NCBI GenBank assembly: GCA_015350385.1
Contig: WNKI01000001.1
Coordinates: 10,223,118 to 10,287,117 of the forward strand
Length of the DNA stretch: 64,000 nucleotides
DNA from: Aculops lycopersici
Lineage: Eukaryota; Arthropoda; Arachnida; Trombidiformes; Eriophyidae
Direction of reading: 5' to 3'
Positions 1 through 10,192 of the stretch are shown here, one piece after another (the stretch's first letter is position 1; each line of letters opens with the position of its first letter). The notes beneath the pieces were generated by a model that worked only from the letters and a program-made list of their open reading frames with translations, ran no database searches and was not told the DNA's origin. A program made the translations under genes and the position numbers.

Positions 1-369
1 GTTCAAATACCATCGAGATACATCGCCAGATTAAGCACGCTTTAGTAATTCAACAAACCTCGTGCACGTGGTGCACACAACAACACACCGTATCAGCAAG
101 GTTACTATGATTCATAGTCTATGAATGAATCTAACCCGGGTAAAATCAAATCTATCCGCTAACTTTGAATTTCCACATGCTTCTATCAAATTCCGTGGAT
201 CTATATTTATGTATAAGAGGAAGATCTTAAAAACTCGTTAAATTCTGGTCAGGATTCCACACTAATAGTTCAGACAAGGTTTTCGCGATAAGTTGCGAAG
301 AACAGTTCACCGACTTCATGTCAGATCTCGTCCGTGGAGGTGAAACTCAAAGTTAGCTATTAGTCAGTC
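1..369. other. 5' flank of the SENP-like gene, no gene seen
   Basis: AT-rich sequence without a convincing coding segment. It probably holds the promoter and 5' untranslated region of the plus-strand protease gene that starts at 370. Confidence 0.4.
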
Positions 370-1317
370 ATGGAGAACCGTAGGCTCAGATCGAAGGATG
401 TTCAAGTATTGAGGAAATCAGGCAGAAGTAAGATCAATCATGTTCTATTCGAGTATCCACCGCCCACAACCAAACAGGATAGCAGCACGAATATTATCAC
501 TTTCACCATGCACGATAAAAAATTACTCCAATCGCCAAATTTTCTCAATGATACAATAATCTCATTATTCATGCAGTTACATCTAGACAATGAAGTTCCA
601 TATAGAATCAAGAAACGAATTCATGTATTCAGTACTTTCTTCTATTCCAAGATAAAATCAATACGAGAAAATGACATGGTAGCAAGAAGATCAACTAGTG
701 CATCGCGTTGGATCAAGGATGTGAGCATATTCGAGAAAGACTTTTTGATATTACCTATTTGTGAGAGAGATCACTGGATCTTAGTGATTGTATGTTACCC
801 CGCAAACTATCCGTCCAGAGAAAGTCACATACTGCCTGACAAGAAGCTTTATGAACCAGCAGTGATAATCCTAAACTCTTTCACTAAATGTGCACCCGGT
901 ATCAAGAAGACACTTAGTTTGTTTCTGCAACTCAGATGGCTTACCGAAAAACACATTCCTAGACAATTCCCTATAAACAACTCCAAGAAGTCCGGCATAA
1001 GACTTCTTTTTCCACAACTACCTCAGCAGAAAAACAATTACAATTGTGGTATTTACATGCTGAATTTCTTTTACTGCTTCCTCAAGAATCCACGATCCTC
1101 GTACTTGAGGATATTCCGAAACCAGTCTTTAATCGACTGGTTTTCCGAGAACTCAATCGATATTAGCCGTGGGAGACTCATCATGACTGATATAGTCAAG
1201 AAACATATACAGTCATGGACCGAGACAAAAGCCAGCAGGGAATCTGTTACATGTAATGAAATTACGGAGGAACAAATTGATAGTGACGAGCAAGACTCGA
1301 TTATAGTACTCGACTAA
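370..1317 (+). CDS. SENP6/7-like SUMO-specific (Ulp1, C48) protease
   Basis: A 315-residue single-exon ORF starting at ATG 370. It aligns by eye with the SENP6/SENP7 catalytic domain: the FLNDTIISLF start of the fold, the HVFSTFFYSK segment, W-x-x-x-V-x-IFEKDF before the catalytic strand, DHWILVIV with the active-site His, and PQQKNNYNCGIYML with the oxyanion Gln and nucleophile Cys in the usual Q-x5-C spacing. The family removes SUMO chains from nuclear proteins. There is almost no regulatory N-terminus, unlike the roughly 1000-residue vertebrate proteins. The position of the catalytic Asp, normally in an L/M-D-S motif, reads I-L-N-S (codon AAC), so the triad is His/Asn/Cys. Asn serves this role in papain, so activity is possible but not assured. 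It is convergent with the valyl-tRNA synthetase gene, 52 bp apart. Family assignment is firm; SENP6 versus SENP7 cannot be decided. Confidence 0.87.
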   Translation: MENRRLRSKDVQVLRKSGRSKINHVLFEYPPPTTKQDSSTNIITFTMHDKKLLQSPNFLNDTIISLFMQLHLDNEVPYRIKKRIHVFSTFFYSKIKSIRENDMVARRSTSASRWIKDVSIFEKDFLILPICERDHWILVIVCYPANYPSRESHILPDKKLYEPAVIILNSFTKCAPGIKKTLSLFLQLRWLTEKHIPRQFPINNSKKSGIRLLFPQLPQQKNNYNCGIYMLNFFYCFLKNPRSSYLRIFRNQSLIDWFSENSIDISRGRLIMTDIVKKHIQSWTETKASRESVTCNEITEEQIDSDEQDSIIVLD

Positions 1318-1369
1318 CAGAGGCACTACCCCCAATCTAATGGAAAACAGGAAGCTTATTTATATGTCA

Positions 1370-3382
1370 TTAAACAACCTCACCTCCGACATAATCGGCC
1401 ACAAAATATGGCTCCCATTCCTTGATTGTTGGAAATTGTGTCTCGCTCAGCTTACAAAGCTTGCTGATATCACATGACTCGTCAAGACTGTGCATTTGCA
1501 GGTACAACTTCTGATATAGGAACTCCGTGAGATGAGGCATAAATGGATGCGACAGCTTTGTGGCAGTGACTATTAATTTGATCAACAGTTCTAATTTTTC
1601 TATTCTAGACCCGGTGTTTTCTTGATTAACCAGTATGGGCCTAGCGTGCGTCAAATAGTCTGTACTCAGGTGTATAGTCCACAAGTGCTCAAGTTCATTA
1701 ACGGGTACATGAAAGTCGAATCCTCGTTCGAATGAATCATTAGTCGACTTGACACATCTTGCCATCTCTCCAAGGATTTTCAAGTCTCCGTCTGTCAGGT
1801 TTGTTGTGGTTATATCAAGGAGATCCTTCTCGAATCTAATCTTGTGATCTTTTACTTGTTGCAACAAGTTGAGCACATATCGGTAAACGTTCCAAATTTT
1901 GTTGGTCAACCGTCTTATCTTTTCTATCTGTTGGATTTGGATTCTCACAACCTCCTCCTGGAAATCATGACTCAACAGGTATGCTCTAAGACCGTCCGCC
2001 CCACACTCTGGTATACCCTGTGGAAAGAGTTTAGACTGATTGTTGATCGCGAGCTCAAGTTGCTTGTCATCCATGATACCCTGCTTGTGGAATTCATTTG
2101 TACGCGCTTGCAATTCTTCAAGACTTGCACCATCGATTATATCCAGGGGATCAATTATATTGCCACGGGATTTCGACATCTTTTTACCATTACTATCACA
2201 AATCATACCATGTAACAGTATCAGCTTGAAGGGTATTTTATCTTCAAGGGCTAGACTGACCATGACCATCTTCGATACCCAGTAGTTGAGGATATCAAAA
2301 CCAGTTTCCATTATGTCAAGCGGGTATCTTCTCGTGGATAGAGCTTTATCGAATTCATCCGCTTTTGGCCAACCGGATATTGTTAAAGTTAACAGACTTG
2401 AAGAGAACCAAGTATCCAATACATCGGGATCTTGTACAATATCGACAGCTTTGCACTGTAGAAGTTCACTCGCCTCCTCGACACTCTCGGCAACAACCCA
2501 ACTCTCACGAGTATCTGCCGTAGATTTGTTTTTGTATGCTGGTATTCTATGGCCCCACCAACTTTGACGTGATATGCACCAGTCTTGAATACCATTCTTG
2601 GTGAGCCAATTGGTCCACACGGTTTTGTAGTTTTGTGGAATAACTTGGATCGATCCATCCTTCACGACATCGTCAGCACGGCAAGCCATCTCGTCAGCAC
2701 TGATGTACCATTGTGGTAGTGTTTTGATCTCCAACTGCTCGCCAGTTCTATTGTATCTCACGACTCCATCCACCTTTTCCACTTCGATATCAGATAAAGT
2801 TGATTGAAGCTCATTAGACCAATAGACAGGCCTCTCTCCTCTATAGATGACGCCTTTCCTGAATAGTCTTCTGAACGCCTCTTGAACGCTCAGGCTCGAC
2901 TTGGTATCCATGGTGAAATACTCTTTATCCCAATCAAGTTCCAAACCAAGCCGATTGAGTTGATTCCTCATCTGATCTTGCTTCAAGCTCTTCCAATCGT
3001 TTGCAGACTCGATAAATTTCTCACGGCCTAATTGCAAACGCGTCATCTTACTCTTAGCCCAGATGACGCGTTCCACGATACTTTGCGTGGCGAGACCTGC
3101 ATGATCAAAACCAGGAATCCATTCACAATCGTAGCCTAACATCCTCCTCTGTCTTATTAATGCATCTTGAATTGAGACAGTGAGAGCATGACCGAGATGC
3201 AAGTTGCCAGTGATATTTGGAGGTGGCAGCATCATCGTAAACTTTTGTTTGGAGCTCTTTCTGCGCTCTCTTGTTGCGCTCCAGAATGATGAAGCCCATT
3301 GTTCGGTGGTCTTCTGAAGGATCTTCTTGTCCAGTGGTTTCACAAGTAATTTTAGAATATTGGCTGGAGGGAGATTGTTCAT
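1370..3382 (-). CDS. VARS2: Valyl-tRNA synthetase, mitochondrial type, lacking the CP1 editing domain
   Basis: A 670-residue class I aminoacyl-tRNA synthetase that attaches valine to tRNA-Val. ATG at 3382. Motifs seen: PPPNITGNLHLGHAL (HIGH motif, residues about 53-67), the VYWS-x-ELQ-x-x-LSDIEVE segment, QDWCISRQ-x-WWGHRIPA, DVLDTWFSSSL, GFDILNYWVSKM, and KMSKS in GKKMSKSRGN. A full-length ValRS is about 950-1000 residues. Here the SDIEVE motif is followed after about 20 residues by LPQWYI, so the CP1 post-transfer editing domain, normally about 170-200 residues, is essentially absent. The C-terminal coiled-coil arm is also missing. Small size and a short N-terminal extension suggest the mitochondrial enzyme, although no strong presequence is visible. 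No frameshift is seen, so this looks like a lineage-specific reduction rather than a pseudogene. Confidence 0.92.
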   Translation of the reverse strand: MNNLPPANILKLLVKPLDKKILQKTTEQWASSFWSATRERRKSSKQKFTMMLPPPNITGNLHLGHALTVSIQDALIRQRRMLGYDCEWIPGFDHAGLATQSIVERVIWAKSKMTRLQLGREKFIESANDWKSLKQDQMRNQLNRLGLELDWDKEYFTMDTKSSLSVQEAFRRLFRKGVIYRGERPVYWSNELQSTLSDIEVEKVDGVVRYNRTGEQLEIKTLPQWYISADEMACRADDVVKDGSIQVIPQNYKTVWTNWLTKNGIQDWCISRQSWWGHRIPAYKNKSTADTRESWVVAESVEEASELLQCKAVDIVQDPDVLDTWFSSSLLTLTISGWPKADEFDKALSTRRYPLDIMETGFDILNYWVSKMVMVSLALEDKIPFKLILLHGMICDSNGKKMSKSRGNIIDPLDIIDGASLEELQARTNEFHKQGIMDDKQLELAINNQSKLFPQGIPECGADGLRAYLLSHDFQEEVVRIQIQQIEKIRRLTNKIWNVYRYVLNLLQQVKDHKIRFEKDLLDITTTNLTDGDLKILGEMARCVKSTNDSFERGFDFHVPVNELEHLWTIHLSTDYLTHARPILVNQENTGSRIEKLELLIKLIVTATKLSHPFMPHLTEFLYQKLYLQMHSLDESCDISKLCKLSETQFPTIKEWEPYFVADYVGGEVV

Positions 3383-4877
3383 TTCATAATAGTTTCAATA
3401 TGACATCTCAAGAAGTTTCAGCCTCAGTAGACAGGGTAGGCCTCAAGTCTTGTTGGATTCTAATCTCGCAATGTTTGCCTGCACGCCAACACGTGTGATT
3501 GTTGTTGCTTCTGAACTTCTCGCAGAGTCACGGTTTTATGCCTGCAGCTAAAGCGAGCGCTGCTCCTCGGCTTACTCTTATCGGAATTTGTAGGATTTCT
3601 ATGGACGGCGGTGATATAGCGTAGGACAGTGGGGTTCTGCGGCCGGTCACAAAGAACCCTCCAGCTGCGATAAATTTTTACCCATCAGCATGTCGATTAA
3701 TGCAGAGCAGAGCGGAGTGAAAGTCATTGCATTACGTGAGTGCATCTCGTTAGAACAAATCAAACGTGGCTGACAAGATAGGTAGCTTTCTGTTCTGATC
3801 GCAATTCTGTGCATAAGATTCATTCTGATTTATTCGAATCTAGCGAGTCAAGTAATCAATTGTTTGCGACAAAAGTGTTAGCAGAATAATGCACTCGGCG
3901 TACAATAAGATGCCGATTCAATGAGCCCATAAGAAAGTCTATGGCGTCTGTCCTGTGGGGGTATCCGCGCAGCTAGTGCAGCCTTCGGCCGCTCGGGCGC
4001 CACTCAGCTGGCCGCCACCACCGGCGCCCTCCCTCAAGCTCCCGCGGACTCAGAGGGCCATGAAGGAGCTGGGGCGCGTTTGGCAAGCGGTTCCAGTGCA
4101 AGTGGCTGGCTTAGTGACTAAGCAAGGGAGTTGGGTGGTGCGCATAGCGACAAGCCGCCGAGGAGCTCGAAAGGCGATGCGATGCGCCTGGCGCGAGTTA
4201 CTACACTACACCCCGCCGACTTTGTGAGGCGGTAGGCGCCGCTTGCGTCCGACTGGCATTTTGGGGCTTCTGGGGCCCCAAGTGGAAGCCAATGGCAGTT
4301 GGTCGTCCAGACTAGTCTAGCTGACGGGCTAGCTTAGTGGCAAGTTGAGGCTACACTACTTGGATACTTCGGTGGTGACTAGATGCCTGGCTGGCTGGCA
4401 AGTCGCACAGTCTTGCAATTGCAATAGCACTCCCGGTAACACATACATACATCGGGGTCACAAATTTGGCAAGGAAAATAATCATATTTGCGCGCATAGA
4501 TTATTGTTACGACTCTAGGCGACTGATATTTGTATCCCCTAGTTTGTCTTGACAAATTATTCAAATTCTTCTACCATCTCATTGAATTGGCATATGCTTT
4601 GTTGTTTTTACAACTCAATCCATCAAAAGCAAAGAGGGCAAAAATATGAGTCACAATCAGAACTGAGATTCTATTATTATTATCCCATCTCGCTATTATA
4701 GTCAGGCCATTGGCCCGAGTAGGCGTCGCTAGCTTCGGAGGCACCAATTTGTAGGAGACAGTATCGTTTGTATATCTGCAATAATAATCTTGAATACTTG
4801 ACTGCAATCAGTGCCGTTGGGAATAAATTCAAGTAACAATATCCGCTGAAGAGAAAAAGCGAGAGGAAGCAGTCAAG
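3383..4877. other. Intergenic/5' region of the Na+/K+-ATPase gene with a GC-rich block
   Basis: No coding segment that I can support. A GC-rich block at about 3955-4330, very different from its AT-rich surroundings, could be a promoter or noncoding first exon of the ATPase gene. An open frame inside it starts with GTG and is Pro/Ala-rich with no recognisable domain. Confidence 0.4.
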
Positions 4878-7800
4878 ATGACTATTGGCGAAGTTGGCCT
4901 CACCGGCCACCATGCAAAAAAGCGCGAGGTTGACATCAACGAGCTCAAGCAGGAGGTTGAGATTGACGACCACGTGATTCCGCTCGAGGATTGTGTCGCT
5001 AGGTACAAGACAAATTTAGAAACTGGATTAACCAAGGAGCAGGCCAAAGAGAATTTGGCCAAATATGGACCCAATATGCTTACGCCACCTAAGCAGACTA
5101 GTGAGTGGGTCAAGTTTGCAGCCCAATTGTTTGGGGGCTTCTCGTTGCTCCTTTGGATTGGAGCAATCCTTTGTTTTGTTGCTTATTCCATTCAGGCATT
5201 TACCTCGGACGAGGCAAAACTAAACGATTTGTATTTGGGTATTGTGTTGGCGGTGGTTGTTTTTGTAACCGGCGCCTTTGCCTACTTCCAAGAGCAAAAG
5301 TCTTCGAAGATTATGGAGTCGTTCAAAAAGATGGTCCCTCAACATGCGCGAGTCATTCGAGATGGAGAAACCGACACCATCCCAGCGGAGGAAGTTGTCA
5401 TGGGCGACATTGTTGAAGTGGAAGCCGGCGATAGGATACCTGCGGACTTGCGTATCATTGAGGCCCACCAGTTCAAGGTGGACAACTCGACCTTAACCGG
5501 CGAGGCGGAACCTCAGGCTCGTGCTTGCGAGTGCACCGATGAGAATCCACTTGAGAGCAAGAACTTGGCCTTCTTCTCGACCAATTGCGTTGAGGGAACC
5601 GGAAGGGGTATTGTCATCTGTACTGGCGACTGCACAGTTATGGGTCGCATTGCCGGTTTAGCCGCGGGACTGGAGATGGGCGAGGCACCTATTGCACGTG
5701 AAATCCAACACTTTATCCACATTATCACAGGTGGTGCCTGCTTCTTGGGCACAACTTTCTTCATCATCGCTCTGCTACTTGGATACTTTTGGCTAGAGGC
5801 TGTGGTCTTTTTGATTGGTATCATTGTGGCCAATGTGCCCGAGGGTCTCATTGCAACGGTGACCGTTTGCCTGACTCTAACAGCCAAGCGAATGGCGGCC
5901 AAGAATTGTCTAGTCAAGAATTTGGAGGCCGTCGAAACTCTCGGCTCAACCTCAACCATTTGCTCGGACAAGACGGGAACTTTGACTCAGAACAGAATGA
6001 CAGTGGCGCATATGTGGTTCGACAACCAGATCATAGAGGCGGACACCACAGAGGACCAATCGGGGACTCAGTATGACCGCAAATCGTCTAGTTGGCTAAC
6101 GCTGGCTCGCGTTTGCTGCCTCTGCTCTCGTGCCGAGTTCAAGCCAGGCCAAGAGCAACTGCCTGTGCTGAAGCGCGACACTTCCGGCGACGCAAGTGAG
6201 TCCGCCATCCTCAAGTGCATGGAACTAACCATGGGTCATGTCAACGACTATCGCCACCGATTTCCAAAGATTTGCGAGATTCCCTTCAACTCAACCAACA
6301 AGTACCATGTTACAGTGCATGACAACACCCTGCACACCGAAGAGGCGGCAGCTGATCATTTGGACCAAGTTAGTGGCTTGAACAATGAGCACTCCTATTT
6401 GGTGTGCATGAAGGGAGCACCAGAGAGAATTTTGGAAAGATGCTCGTCAATTCTGATTAACGGCAAGACCGTTGAGCTGGACGAGGAACGTCGCGAGCTC
6501 TTCAACGAGGCCTACCTGCAATTGGGAGGTCTTGGCGAGCGAGTTATCGGTTTTTGCGATTGCGAACTATCGGCTCAGGAGTTTCCCAAGGGTTACGCCT
6601 TTAAGCCAGAGCCGAGGCCAAACTTTCCGCTAAACAACATGCGCTTTGTCGGTCTGATTTCCATGATTGACCCGCCGCGAGCTGCCGTGCCCGACGCCGT
6701 GGCCAAGTGCCGCTCGGCCGGCATCAAGATCATCATGGTCACCGGGGATCATCCCATCACTGCAAAGGCCATTGCCAAATCGGTTGGAATCATTAGCGAG
6801 GGCACTGAGACTGTCGAGGATATTGCCGCTCGCTTAAACAAGCCCGTGGAGGAGGTCGATCCTCTCGAGGCTAAGGCTGCGGTTATTCACGGTCAAGAAT
6901 TGAGAGATATGACACCAGAGCAGTTGGATATCATTCTAAGCACCCACCCGGAAATTGTGTTTGCTCGCACGTCGCCCCAACAAAAACTGATCATTGTCGA
7001 GGGTTGCCAGCGAGCGGGTGCCGTGGTGGCTGTGACCGGCGACGGAGTCAACGACTCGCCTGCCCTCAAAAAGGCGGACATCGGAATTGCCATGGGCATC
7101 AGTGGCTCAGATGTTAGCAAGCAAGCGGCCGACTTGATTCTACTCGATGACAACTTTGCCTCCATCGTCATAGGAGTAGAGGAGGGCAGGCTAATTTTCG
7201 ACAATCTCAAAAAGTCCATCACCTATGTGCTCACCTCCAACATCCCCGAGATCACACCTTTCCTTGCGTTTATTGCTTTCGGTATCCCACTAGCTCTGGG
7301 CACAGTGACCATTCTTTGGATTGATCTTGGCACGGACATGGTGCCAGCCATTTCGCTTGCCTACGAGCATCCAGAAAGCGACATCATGAAGAGAAAACCA
7401 CGAGATCCGGTCAACGATCGTCTGGTAAATCAGCGTTTGTTATCCCTTGCTTATGGTCAAACTGGAATGATGCAAGCAAGCGCCGGCTTCTTCACCTACT
7501 CAATCATTATGTGCGAGAACGGATTCTACCTAGGTGATCTAATAGGAATTCGCGAACTGTGGGAATCAAAGGCAATCAACGATTACAAGGATTCCTATGG
7601 CCAGGAGTGGACCTTTAACCAGCGCAAGAAGTTGGAATACACATGCCAAACAGCCTTCTTCATTTCAATTGTTATAGTTCAATGGGCTGAGCTAATTGTT
7701 TGCAAGACTAGAACTAACTCAATACTTCAACAGAAGATGACCAACAAGGTGATGAACTTTGCGCTCATTTTTGAGACCCTGCTAGCCGCCTTCTTAAGCT

Positions 7801-7964
7801 ACTGCCCAGGAATGGACTCCGCGCTCAATATGTACCCGATCAAGAGCAACTGGTGGATTCCGCCAATACCATTTGCAATCATGATCCTTTGCTATGACGA
7901 GACGCGCAAGTATCTCATACGCAAGTATCCAGGCGGATGGGTGGAAAGGGAAACGAATTATTAG
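4878..7964 (+). CDS. Atpalpha: Na+/K+-transporting ATPase alpha subunit
   Basis: A 1028-residue P-type ATPase in one exon, ATG at 4878 (CAAGATGACT). It exports three Na+ and imports two K+ across the plasma membrane with a beta subunit. Visible features: the TGEAEP actuator motif, M4 PEGL, phosphorylation motif CSDKTGTLTQ (Asp about 364), MKGAPERIL in the nucleotide domain, TGD and GDGVNDSPALKKAD, M5 PEITPF, M6 DLGTD, and a C-terminal tyrosine (E-T-N-Y). An insertion of about 15 residues lies in the N domain around 6340-6390. Two substitutions stand out. In the M1-M2 ouabain loop Gln106 (pig Q111) is kept, but the pig N122 position is Asp117. In M6 the nearly invariant Cys before I-D-L-G-T-D (pig C802) is Trp814. 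The rest of the cation-binding residues look normal, so a working pump is likely. Confidence 0.97.
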   Translation: MTIGEVGLTGHHAKKREVDINELKQEVEIDDHVIPLEDCVARYKTNLETGLTKEQAKENLAKYGPNMLTPPKQTSEWVKFAAQLFGGFSLLLWIGAILCFVAYSIQAFTSDEAKLNDLYLGIVLAVVVFVTGAFAYFQEQKSSKIMESFKKMVPQHARVIRDGETDTIPAEEVVMGDIVEVEAGDRIPADLRIIEAHQFKVDNSTLTGEAEPQARACECTDENPLESKNLAFFSTNCVEGTGRGIVICTGDCTVMGRIAGLAAGLEMGEAPIAREIQHFIHIITGGACFLGTTFFIIALLLGYFWLEAVVFLIGIIVANVPEGLIATVTVCLTLTAKRMAAKNCLVKNLEAVETLGSTSTICSDKTGTLTQNRMTVAHMWFDNQIIEADTTEDQSGTQYDRKSSSWLTLARVCCLCSRAEFKPGQEQLPVLKRDTSGDASESAILKCMELTMGHVNDYRHRFPKICEIPFNSTNKYHVTVHDNTLHTEEAAADHLDQVSGLNNEHSYLVCMKGAPERILERCSSILINGKTVELDEERRELFNEAYLQLGGLGERVIGFCDCELSAQEFPKGYAFKPEPRPNFPLNNMRFVGLISMIDPPRAAVPDAVAKCRSAGIKIIMVTGDHPITAKAIAKSVGIISEGTETVEDIAARLNKPVEEVDPLEAKAAVIHGQELRDMTPEQLDIILSTHPEIVFARTSPQQKLIIVEGCQRAGAVVAVTGDGVNDSPALKKADIGIAMGISGSDVSKQAADLILLDDNFASIVIGVEEGRLIFDNLKKSITYVLTSNIPEITPFLAFIAFGIPLALGTVTILWIDLGTDMVPAISLAYEHPESDIMKRKPRDPVNDRLVNQRLLSLAYGQTGMMQASAGFFTYSIIMCENGFYLGDLIGIRELWESKAINDYKDSYGQEWTFNQRKKLEYTCQTAFFISIVIVQWAELIVCKTRTNSILQQKMTNKVMNFALIFETLLAAFLSYCPGMDSALNMYPIKSNWWIPPIPFAIMILCYDETRKYLIRKYPGGWVERETNY

Positions 7965-8186
7965 TAATGATATCATATTTATGCTACATTCATTCGATCG
8001 CGTCGAGTCTGTTCTGAAGTTGGTTAGGATAGTCTTTGCTCATTGGCTTATGTGTTTCAGCCTGGAGTCTCATCATTGAGCTTAAGGCTCAAACTTGTGT
8101 GTCAAATTGAAGGCCTCAAGGTTAAGGTTGAGGCTGAGAGTAGTTGAGAAGCAAAATGCACTTACATTAGGTCTACTTATCACAAA

Positions 8187-8251
8187 TGATGATGATGATG
8201 ATGATGATGGTGATGATGGTGATGATAATGACGATGACGATGAATATGGTG
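8187..8251. repeat. GAT trinucleotide microsatellite
   Basis: A near-perfect run of GAT units with occasional GGT interruptions, then GATAATGACGATGACGATGA. Located in the presumed 3' region of the ATPase gene. Confidence 0.85.
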
Positions 8252-8684
8252 AAGACTAAGACAACAACAAATAAGAAGTAAACTATATACTCACTCAAGA
8301 TTCAGTCATTCTCACTTTCGGATGAGATTGCTGAACGAAAAATCTGATCTTCCCAACAAAAAGACTCAAGAGATTTATTAAACAATTTATATTAGTAACT
8401 AGAGGCCATCATGTATCTATTAAGACATATACATATACACACTTGGATCAAGGGCTAGAATTGGTGATCAACTGGCTCTGAGGCTTAGAATTTCAATGGA
8501 AATGATGAATCTAGTTGCTGCCGTGCATATTATTAGTCGTTAATCAATCATCTCATCATTTACATTACAAGCAACCAAATTATAATTAACTGGAAGCAAC
8601 GACAACTCGCTTATGTTGTCGGCGATTCCGGAAGCGCCAATTTCTCTATGATCATCTCATGCACTGAGATCGAAACTCGATCAT

Positions 8685-8752
8685 ATGTATGTATATATAT
8701 CTATATATATATATATACACATACATACATATATATACATATACATATATAA
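8685..8752. repeat. TA/CATA-rich simple repeat
   Basis: Alternating TA with ATAC/CATA units, typical of a degenerate dinucleotide microsatellite. Confidence 0.75.
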
Positions 8753-9925
8753 TCGCCTATATTATTGTATTGTTGAAAGCGATACTCACAATGTCTGTTT
8801 ACTCTTTAGGATAACATTGAATTCATTATCAGTATTACCAATTGGCAAATTGTGGCGACCATTTATTGACATCGCTCTGTGGTTGAAGCTTTCAGTTCTT
8901 TTGCATGTTCTTGAGACACATGAATTATCTTAGAAGGATACACGATGAAAATTATCATACCAAATGTCGACTAGATATCAGGATGAAGATATCACAGCAT
9001 TAGTAGACATGAAACATGACTAGACACGAGGAGACGAACAAATTCATTAAGACGGAAACATACAAAATGGAAAGAGCGCCGCCATTCATTGGATATCTCA
9101 GTATCAGTATAAATTGGAATTGGAAGCCCAGGGAAAAGGTAGAGAACAAACAACACTAACTTGAGCACCTGCCAAAATCAGTATTCAGGTAATGCGCCTA
9201 GCGGCACAATATCTGAATCGAGGGCATCAGCAATTGGATCTTCGCACAACCCAAACCAGTAGCAACTATACTTCAAGCTCACAACAGTAGTAGTGAAATG
9301 TTTTGCTCGATATAAGTTTGTAACGGGATTTTGATCGAGTTATTGATGTTGAAATTTATCAGATGGAAGGAAGAGAGCGAAAGTGGCGAAGTCGATCATA
9401 TCGTCATCTGGGAATAAATGTAACTCATCTGATAAATTCATATGTAGCTATGACAAGAGTCGTTTGTCGGTTGCTGACCTTATAGTTCACGTCTTTCAGC
9501 TGAGTAGATATAATACAACCTCTAGTTATTTTATAATTAACCTGTTGGTTGCTTCGGGTAGTATATGTTGGTTGTCATAAGGATTAGAATATTCAATCCA
9601 AGAAAGCCTCTGATGAGTAGACCCCAAAAGAACAGCTCCTCCAATAGCTACGTTTCATCTAAATTATGATCAGTTGAAACTCTATAAGTTAGTTTGTGAA
9701 CCATCATCTAGACGCAAGTTCATGGGTTGGTGTTTCCTGCAGACTAACGGCTTTCTCACTGCAGTTGAACACACAATCACAATTCTGTCATTCACGTGGT
9801 AGATTCTTGTAAAGATTGTTACTGGTTGAATTAAAATACTCATTTTTTTCTTGGGGTTCAAAATATTTTGCTTCGGAAATTAAAGTGTCATCTAATACGA
9901 GGATAAACCGGTAACAAATTTAATC

Positions 9926-10103
9926 ATGTTCGCATCGAAGACCCTGTCGAAATTTTCAGTGGTAAGTAACGCATCATCTAATCGCTGCCATCTATCTTGA
10001 TTCGACCTCTAACCAGCTCAATTCATAGATAGCGATCGCAACTAGTGCCTCCGGATTGTCAGCCAGTCTGTCAAGTAGATCATTTCACACAACCTCGGCT
10101 ATG
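9926..10103 (+). CDS. Candidate mitochondrial leader exons of the GPx4-like gene
   Basis: Two short exons predicted by eye. Exon a, 9926-9961, starts ATGTTCGCA and ends before GTAAGT. The intron is 9962-10028, ending in CATAG. Exon b, 10029-10103, ends at an ATG codon directly before GTAAGTT. Both are in phase 0 and give 37 residues beginning MFASKTLSKFSV and rich in Ser, Ala, Arg and Lys with no acidic residue, as expected of a mitochondrial targeting peptide. The next phase-0 acceptor on this strand that leads into a recognisable domain is 12438, the start of the glutathione peroxidase core. I infer an alternative mitochondrial first-exon set, as in mammalian GPX4. The intron would be about 2.3 kb and contain LACTB in antisense. 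These exons could instead belong to another gene. Confidence 0.5.
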
Positions 10104-10192
10104 GTAAGTTACTAAGACACCGCAAGAAAAAATACCGAGATCTCAGCGTCACATGAATGAGGAGTTTTATTTTCTTGAATACAATCTTATCC

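Larger units (their letters stand above)
7965..9925. other. 3' UTR and intergenic DNA with microsatellites
   Basis: AT-rich DNA after the ATPase stop. It holds a GAT-type trinucleotide run (about 8187-8250) and a TA/CA-rich run (about 8685-8750). No protein-coding segment with recognisable content was found on either strand. Confidence 0.4.

Noticed and set aside
1..30. GTTCAAATAC resembling a tRNA B-box at the window start
   Set aside because: No acceptor stem, A-box or anticodon arm can be placed because the sequence begins there; not enough to call a tRNA.
3955..4227. 90-codon Pro/Ala-rich frame in the GC-rich block upstream of the ATPase
   Set aside because: Starts at GTG, no domain, lies in a probable promoter/5' UTR.
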